From: Acholoe squamosa
Taxonomy: Eukaryota > Annelida > Polychaeta > Phyllodocida > Polynoidae
DNA length: 64,000 nt
NCBI GenBank assembly: GCA_949317995.1
Contig: OX439040.1
Span: 73,133,972-73,197,971, forward strand
Direction: 5' to 3'
The first letter of the stretch is position 1. The number at the start of each line of letters is the position of its first letter. The translations under genes were made by a program, and so were the position numbers. A model generated the notes under the pieces. That model saw only the letters and a list, made by a program, of their open reading frames with translations. It was not told the origin of the DNA and did not search any database. Of this stretch, positions 23,501 to 32,500 are shown piece by piece.

Positions 23501-26500
23501 ATTTACGTAATGTCACTGTTGAAAATGCCAATGATGATGAGTGGGATAAATATATGGAAAGTGAGAAGAGCACTAACATTGAAAAAGGCTTCTAGAAAAA
23601 AGATTAGGTGCTATTACAACCGGGCTTGAATTTTTTGCTTCAACACTTGGTTCTGTCAGTGCTCGCTCTTCTAAACTATTTGACACCACTGAAAATCTCA
23701 ATGCAAAATTCAAAGATTTTGAAGGGGTCCATGATAGAATTAGAACATTGGAGGATAAGATTGAGGCCCTAGAAATTAAGAATGCTATGAATCATTCCCC
23801 AACTCTGCTCATCCTATTAACAAAACCATCTCATTTAACAAGATTACGGTAGGACCTTCTTATCTATTATTTTTTGGTTAAAATCCTGGAATTGTACATC
23901 TCCCTGATAAAACTCACCACAAAATTTATGCTCCTCAAGCAGCATAGAATGCCAATGCTTGTGCTGAGTTAATTCTGGAAAACCAAATATCAGATTACAT
24001 TATGCAACCATTCCCACATGAAGTGTGGGGTTGATGATCATGAAATGATATTAACTGTGGAGAATTATTCATTTACATTGTTTACTGTGCATCCTCTCAC
24101 CAACCAAACCTTTGATGTCGGATGATTTTGTGTTTTTGTCTAAGGGCCTACACATGGCACATTGGAATGCTCATAGTCTCACTGCTTAACCATCTCAGAG
24201 ACCTGGTTGAATGAAAAATTACAATCAAACCAAGTTGCAATTGACCACTATCATCTACTAAGGTTGGATAGACAGCATATTGAAAATGGCAAAATTAAAA
24301 AAGGGGGTGGTGTGGCCATTTTTATGCATGAGAGTGTGACAGTATCAGAGACAAATGTCTCTCATTTGAATACCAGCAATGCTGACATTGAAATTATGTG
24401 GGCCACTCTTTCAAAACCAAACTTGAAACCTGTTTTAATTGCTTCAGTATACAGACCTCCCGATGGAAACTTTCATAACTTTAGTGAGACATTATCAAAA
24501 GCAATGAGAAACCTGGGCCCATTGAAGGATAATGAAGTTTTCATTATGGGCGACATGAATACCAACATGCTACATAGAAATGATCCACAAGTTAAGGCAC
24601 TCACACACCTTTTCAATTTTCTTGGAGTAAAACAGATAATCAAAAAACCAACCTATTTTAATCCAAACTATGAATTTTCACTTTTGGACCTAATATCCAC
24701 CAATTCAGACTATATCAAAAGCTGCGGAAATTGTTTTATTAATATTAGTGATCACGAACCAGTATACATCACGAGAAATTATATTCCCCCCCCTAAAGAA
24801 AAGTTATCATTTTTTTGTCGCTCATATAAGCATTATGTAAAGGAGAACTTTGTACTGGGTCTTAAAAATAGTGATTGGAATGCCTTCTGGGACACAGAGG
24901 ACCCAGAGGAAGCCTGACAACTTTTTATTAATCAGATTGAATTTCTATTTAACATTACATGCCCAATCAGACAGTCAAATTTTAAACAATCCAAAAAACC
25001 CTGGATCACGAGGGAATTATTGGATCTTATAAATGAAAAGAACACTGCCATGAAACATGCCAGGAAAACAAAAAATATTGATGACATGAGGATTGCAGAA
25101 TTTCTTAAGAGGCCCTCAAAAGCATTAAACCGCACAGCAAAAAAATGCATTTCATAAAAACAAAATCAATGCAAGCCTTGAAAATCCCTGACAATACTGA
25201 AAAGAAATTAACAATGTTATTAACCCCAAATCCAATGTAGTAAACATTAATATTACTGATTCCAAAGGGGTACAAGTAGACGATAATCAAATGGCAGAAT
25301 ACATAAATCAATATTTTTCAAACATAGGGGCAAATCTAGCAAAAAACATGACTGAACCCTGGGTATATACACAGAATGAACTCCCCCCTCACTTTAACTT
25401 TCAACTACCCACAGACGAAGAAGTTATTAAGGTTATTAAAAATATAAATATAAATAAACCCTCTGGCATACCATACATATCCACTACAGTGCTAAAAGGT
25501 GCACTAACTACACTTCCACTTCACTTTAAGCACATCATCGACAACATTATCAAAAAGTCAAGCTTCCCTGATTCATGGAAGAAGGTGATAAGACTCAAGT
25601 CAACAATTATAGGCCTATCTCTATCCTTCCACTCCCCTCTAAGCTTACTGAAAAAAATATTGCATACACAATTGTCTACACATCTAAAAGATAATGATAT
25701 ATTAACAGAGGATCAAAATGGTTTTAGAGAAGAGCATTCCACTGTCCACAGCCTTGCAAAATTCACTGACCACATTTACAAAGCAATAAATAAAAACTCT
25801 GTGACATCCTGTATATTCATTGATTTTCGGAAAGCATTTGACACTTTAGACCATAAAATCATGTTAAAATAACTAGAAAAACTTGGTCTCAGCCAAAATG
25901 TAAAAAAACTAATAGAATCCTACCTTACAAACACAACCCAATGTACTAGAGCCAACAACACCACATCTGAAACACATAAAATTTCTCATGGGGTACCCCA
26001 AGGTTCCATGTTAGGGCCCTTACTTTTTATCATTTATATAAATGATCTTGCTTCTTGTTTAAACCACATGAAGGCACAGCACTATGCGGATGACACTGCT
26101 ATTTTTATATCCTATAAAGAACAAACTCCTGAGATCATTCAACACATCACAAATGATACACTTAATTTAGTAAGATGGTGTGAGGCAAACAAACTTTCAC
26201 TGAATATTGGTAAAACAAAACTAATGACATTCGGTACCAAGACAATGCTCAATAAACACCCAAAAATCAATTTGCAGGTTCAAAACCAAGAAATTAAATA
26301 TGTCCCCACTTACAAATACCTAGGTGTAACGCTGGATAGTCAGTTGACTTTCAATAAACACATGCAGGTCTTGTCTAAAAATGTATCTCATAAGATTTAC
26401 TTGTTACGTAAAGTAAGAAAGCAACTTACAGAAAAAGCAGCCCTAGACGTCGTAACAAAAACTGATAATCCCCTATATTGATTATGGCGACATCATCTAG

Positions 26501-29500
26501 AGTGCAGCCCCGAAAGGCAAACTTGATGAAATGCAACTACATTTAAACAGACTGCTTACGCATCTGTAACAGATCCCCTCCCTTCTTAGACAAATTACAA
26601 TTACATCAAAAATACAACCCACTTGGCAAAAAACGTGTTTATAACGTTTGCAAACGTTTTTATTTGGTTTGGGTAAAAAAACGTTTTTTTGAAAAACGTT
26701 ATTTTGACATTGAAAAAAACGTTCTTAAACATTTTTTCAACCAAATAAAAACGTTTGCTTTTTCAACGAATTTTCAACCAAATAAAAACGTTTTTTATTT
26801 ACGTTTCTTTTACGTTAATAAAATGTTTTTTTAACCTGATATAAAAAACGTTTTTATAAAAACGTCAAAATAACGTTTTTTTGAGTACATGTAAAAGCGT
26901 TATTAGAAACCAAAATAAAACGTTTTTTTTTACGTCAAAAAAACGTTTTTCTGCCAAGTGGGAAGGTACTACCACTCTGGTTAAGAAGGGAACAACACTT
27001 TCTGAAATTTGCATTTAAAAGAAGTCTGGATAAATATTATGTGGACAATAGACAACTTTGTACACGAGCACACGATAACAGGCTGTTAAAAACCTTCTAA
27101 CCAGGGTGCTCTCGTCAGTCCCTGTGGCGCAGTGCATAGGGAGTTCGATTTGGGATGTGAGACTGCAGGTTCGATCCCTACCCTGGCCTCAAGTATTTCG
27201 TGGGTTTTAACATGTAACATATGACATGGAAGGACATGTAAGGTTTGCTGGTTATCCATGGATAACGGCACCGGGTGCGTGTTATCCATGGATAACCGCA
27301 CACCTTACAAAATTGATGTTACAGCCTACAGGATGTGCAATATCGACAGATATGTGGATGGGAATAGCCACCAAAAAGCACTGTGTAACCCAGAAATCGT
27401 GGTATAATCTTAGATATACTCCACACAGTGTGTGGAGGCAAACTGAGGACATGGCCACACCTCCCCCTCCCACACAGCAGAATTTATACAGTCAACTTTG
27501 TTTTAGAGTAATTCTATTGCAATACCTTTGTAAATCAGTGTAGGATACTGGTTAATCAGGGTTGATCGATCAGTCCAATAGGTATAGGGTGAGAGGGATT
27601 TCATCCATATTATAGATGTCAGCTAAATCGTAGTTCTACTACTTCCTGAGATCAATCACAAATATCTGGAAGGACAGCACCTTCTCAGCATCAGGGGGAT
27701 CTTCTGCCCAAGTCAGGTTGGATTATGAGTTGTTAAGACATTTCTCCTTTTAAACCTGTACAACCACCTGTACTTGGACTAACCTCCCAGAAATAGCATT
27801 AGGATGACCCTCTTGAAAGATTGTTTCACTCCTACCATTTTTTTCACCCATTCTTGCACTTGTTTCTCATTTACACCAAAGTGGGCAGCAGCCTTCACTT
27901 TGAAATTTCCCTCAGACATGAATTTTACCACTTTCGCCTGTTTCTTCATTCTGGCTGAATTGATGCTGTCTGTCTGAGAATGTGCTTGGAGGCCCGTGCT
28001 TTGGCTGTCTGTCGCCATGAGAGCATGCCATAGTAACAGCAGTCAAGGCACCAGTGGACGCTCGCAGAGAGAAATGTCTGTCGGGGATTATCTAAAATAA
28101 ACTCTCATCAAGGATCCTGCTAACCAGGAACGGAATACTCTGTTTTATTAGTGTTTGTTTACATTTATGCACAGAAAACTCCCAAAAGTGCCTCAAATTG
28201 ACTCAAAAAGAAGGATTCCAGAGTCACGCAAGTTAACCTCCAGGCTTACTTTAGCAAAGTTGAAATTAACTTATTTTGGCAGGCAATACATGGTATTTGA
28301 GGGAACTGATACTCTCTCCACACATATTTTCTTTGGATTAAGTCTAAATGTTTATGAAACTTTGAACATTTTCTAGCAGGTCAACCGAACTGAGTGAATT
28401 GGGATTCTGGAGTATTGTGTATCTTTTTACCATAAGGTTTCAACTCTACTGTCACCAGTTCCTCCTATATCCACTCACTCCCAAGGGGAACCTTATCATA
28501 AGGACTCCCTCTACAATGAAAATCTAATTTTCGATATGTCATTGGTTTGCTAAGAGTATGTATACACTAGTTTTCTATTTGCAGATGCACACTGTATTAG
28601 TTTGTACACACTTTATGGACCTTACCTTTAACTAGGTCCTGTATTTGCCCACATGGTGTACTAATGTCCTCTATTTGCATACACATACTGTGTGGCCATG
28701 TCCTCAGTTTGCATACATATACTGTGTGTCCTCAGTTTGCATACACACACTGTGTGGCCATGTCCTCAGTATACATACACATACTGTCTGTCCTCTATTT
28801 GCATACACACTCTATGTGGCTCATAGTCCTCATTTTGCAAATACACTATGTGGAGTATATCTAAGATCAAGTCCTCTATTCGCATACACATACTGTGTGA
28901 TTATGTCCTCAGTTTGCATACACATTGTTTGACTCACCAATTTCTACATAGGTAGGTAATAACGTCTTGCTTATTTAAAAAACAGTCTATTCTTCATAAA
29001 TAGACTGAATACTCTTGTGATTAGGATCAGAAAAGTAGATATAAGATAGCTATTTGAATTGTACAAATGTCCTCACTTGTCTTATGAAACACTGGCCATG
29101 TCCTCAGTTTAGGCACATCATACTGGTCTACTTAAGAGCACCAGAGGCCAGTTTGATATTTTGCACTATAACTGTTTACTGTTTAATGGTAGCTAAAATG
29201 GACTTGCGCTCTAAATTGAACCCGAATTAAGTGAAAGCTGGGTAAATGTAGGAATGTCCCCACTTTGGAGGAGTGTGCAACAGTGTCCCCAATTTGCTGG
29301 TTACACCTGTATGTGTGTGTGTGTTTTATTACTGTTAGCAGCCTGCTCCTGTTTTTAGCAGTGAAATGCTAGTCATAACACTGGATGTTTACTTAACTAG
29401 AATGTCAACATGCTATCACAATATTGTAACTAGACTCAGTCTACTTCACTTTTTATCATGCCTTAGCCTTAATATGGATGGTGGATGTTAACCAAAGCGC

Positions 29501-32500
29501 ATATAGTTTCAGAATATGCGAAGAAAATAGGGGGTGGGTCTGAGGACTGGTTCTGGGATATTCCCAAGTAAAATAGAAGGTGTATCATGGTAGGATTATA
29601 CAGGGTTGTCACAAAGATTTATCATTTCACCTTGAGAAGTGGTCAGATTTCCTTGTAACTCAACTAAGCTTAACTTGTACTATAATGTTTTATATGAAGT
29701 ATTTTTATCTAGGAAACATGGTATCAGCATATATGGTTACATGCATATAGGTTCAGATGATCGAAATAAAAATGGTCAGAAAACAGCGGAGGCAATGAAT
29801 ATATCAATGACTAAAACTTTAAGGCATGCACTCCACTAGATTCTGTGGTACAGTGGAAACATGTTGCCTTGCATGCAGAAGGTCCTAGTTTCAAATCCCA
29901 CCCATGCCAGGCCTATTTGGTGTATAAATTCTATATAGTCATCTTCCTGGTCTCTAACTAACTCTCCCTCTAGTGATAAATAAAAGAATTACACTCAATA
30001 CCTGTGCAATGGACATACCTGTAATCCACCTTCATCTTCCTGATGGGTTGATATTGGTGAGCCAGCAGAAGTGTTTGTTTGGGCGAACCCGTGAGGACTA
30101 AATAAAAATAAAATACGATATATAAAAAGTTTCTTCATGTCATCCCTTTTGATTTCCTTCAGCATGAGCCATACGTGCTAAAGGCAGAGGGAGAGGAGAC
30201 AGCCCACTACAACATTTCGGGGATGGGCTATGTTGGCTTCATCCCTGACCTGCTGTATGAGATTGGTAAGAGGCTAAACCTGGACATAGAGTTGTACCTG
30301 GATGCGAGATATGGTAGATATAAGAAAGACAAGAACACTTGGGATGGAATGATTGGCGAGGTGATTAAACGAGATGTAAGTAACATTCATTGTATTGTTT
30401 TAGTACTACTAATTATCTTTTTTCAGTAGTGCAATAGCTCTGGTCAGTCCTAGGCCAGACAATGACACCCTTTTGCTACCGTTGTCAGTGGCTGACAGCT
30501 GACAGCAATATAACACTTGATTCTGCTCTTGCAATACTTAACCTTTACTTTTATAGTCTTGATTATCCACATATATATAAGTAAAATTTGAAAATTTGAG
30601 ACCATGACCTTAATCTTGGCACAAAGCCAAGACAAGGCTCTCGCTGCAGACAGCAGAAATAGGATTGTAAGTCAATAAAAGCTTCCATCTTTCCATCTAA
30701 GTAAAATGTATCATAGTTGTATGGCTAAAGTTAGGAAACCAGACATGTAGGGTAAGTTTGTTTGAAATCGTTTGGTACCATTGGTACTTGATATTAAACT
30801 GCAACAAAGGCCTTTGAGCTCTGCCGCTCCCATGAGGAAGAGTCGGCAGTGAGCTCGGCCTAGTCAGTCCCAGACTTTTTTTTTGTGAAAAATGATTGGT
30901 ATTTAACCAAAATCAGAAACTCCCTGCAATGTCAACTGATTTATGAAAAAAGAAATCATTCAGATATGGTAATCACTTTTTGTGAATATAACCTCAGCTT
31001 TGCTGTTTGAAAACTTTGCCAACTTGACTAGTGTAAAATTCTACCATTGTTTCCTTTTTCCATTTAGAGTAACCCAAATGATCCAACACAGGGGGCAGAT
31101 ATAGCCGCTGCAGATATCACTGTTACTGCCGCTAGGGAGAAGGTTGTGAACTTTATTAAGGCCTTCCAGCATCATGGACTCTCTATGGTCATTAAGAAGC
31201 CAGGGATGGATCCAAAAAAGGACATCTGGGATGACACATTTGACATAGTTAAGCCTCTGTCAGGAGAAGTCTGGGCCTTTTGTTCTCTCGCCACATTGGT
31301 TGTAAGTATACTTTATTATGGAAATCTGAATGAATAGGTTTGGCTATCATTTCAACATGAAATAACAAGGTAATGCACACAACTTACAATTATTACGAAT
31401 GCTGCAGAAACCATAGTTAGCTTAAAAAACAGGGAGATTGTTCTGCAATAATGAACCATAATGTATTTAGAGAAAATCTACAGGCCAAACTGGCTTTTTG
31501 ATGACATCAGAAAAGAAAACCATATGCTCAGGCCTAAAATAACAGGCCATTGGCTCCCTCACACCATTACTAACTCATGATCATATGCACCATATCCAAT
31601 ACCTTTTAGGTTGGTTTGATACTGTGGGCTAATAACCGCATCAACCCTTATGAATGGGGTGGATGTTATAACATTGGACGTGCATCTGATGCGGCAGCTG
31701 AGTCGTTCAACCTCCAGGGGTCACTCTGGTTTGTCTTCACCTCACTACAGTGGCAGGGTGAGTAAAACTATTGGTAAAGAATCAGCAGCAATCTAGTTCT
31801 AAGTCGTCTTGAGCAATAGCAACCTAAAATATTTTCCAGATCTAGATATGCATAAATCATGTACTAAGATCCATGCATGACATTGCATTCTTGATATTTG
31901 ATCCATATTTAACCCTCTAGAGGCCACTAATGCATCCATGTACCATGCCCATTGGTAATCATGATGCATGAATGTAGCCCTTTCAAGTAACTCAGTAGGG
32001 CTGGATTTGTGTATCATTCTGATCCTAAGGGGTTGATACACACCTGAAAGGTCAGCATGATGCCTTAATGAAGTGTTGGTAAGTCTGCTTGCTATGATGG
32101 TCATGATACCCTCCTGTTTAGCAGCCCTCAAACCTACATGGACATTATGCATTAATGCACTATTGGTCTTGAAAAGATTGATATTGTTTTATTTCATCAT
32201 ACAATTATTTTTGGGTGAACCTATATTCACAATTTCTTTTGCCATGCAGGTCATAACCATGGACCCTGTCTAACATGTCATACAGGATTTCACCATTCAC
32301 CACTCTAACTATTTTCCGTGTATTACATAGGTTTTGACCGTGCACCACGCTCTATTTCGTCCAAGGTGCTAACGGTGTTCTGGTTCATCTTTGTAACCAT
32401 TACCTTGGTGATGTACACCGGGTCAGTTGTCAACCACCTGTTCTGGGCCAGCACTGGACCTAGCCAGTTTCCCAATGGACCACCGATCACTTCTGTCTGG

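Larger units (their letters stand above)
23188..27100 (+). mobile_element. Dead non-LTR (LINE) retrotransposon with ORF1 start, endonuclease and RT
   Basis: A lysine-rich ORF1 start (MGLTKAQKDRKKK) is at 23323. The AP-type endonuclease is at 24207-24917, with GGGVAIFM, VYRPPDG, GDMNTN and the catalytic SDHEPV. The reverse transcriptase covers 25291-26481, with FIDFRKAFDTLDH, HGVPQGSMLGPL and the catalytic YADD. The end of the RT protein resumes at 26963-27100 (LPLWLRREQHFLKF). Damage visible: a deletion before the endonuclease, frame changes between endonuclease and RT, an in-frame TAA at 25870, a shift near 26465 (PYIDYGD is read in another frame) and a nested MITE at 26618-26962. It cannot be autonomous. 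The clade (Jockey/CR1-like group) is not resolved. Confidence 0.88.
20579..29307. mobile_element. 8.7 kb interval bounded by perfect 24-bp inverted repeats
   Basis: 20579-20602 and 29284-29307 are exact reverse complements (outer end GGTGTAACCAGCAAATTGGG). Both lie against TG-rich microsatellite. Inside, the left side carries a tandem array whose units read GCAAACTGAGGACATGG (22020-23187), and the right side carries the same units in opposite orientation (28640-28935). This gives a large fold-back architecture. Enclosed are a dead LINE, a nested MITE, a tRNA-like sequence and a helix-turn-helix ORF on the - strand (27779-28018). A whole transposase was not found. The limits are well supported, but the interpretation as one transposon is inference. 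Confidence 0.6.
14469..30162 (+). other. Intron 2 of iGluR B, 15.7 kb, filled by transposons
   Basis: The matching intron in iGluR A is only 628 bp (2450-3077). The extra DNA in copy B consists of a dispersed 95-bp repeat, a Ty3/gypsy fragment split by a non-LTR element, MITEs, a fold-back element, an 8.7 kb inverted-repeat interval and a SINE immediately before exon 3. The exons on each side are intact, so the gene may still be spliced. Confidence 0.8.
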
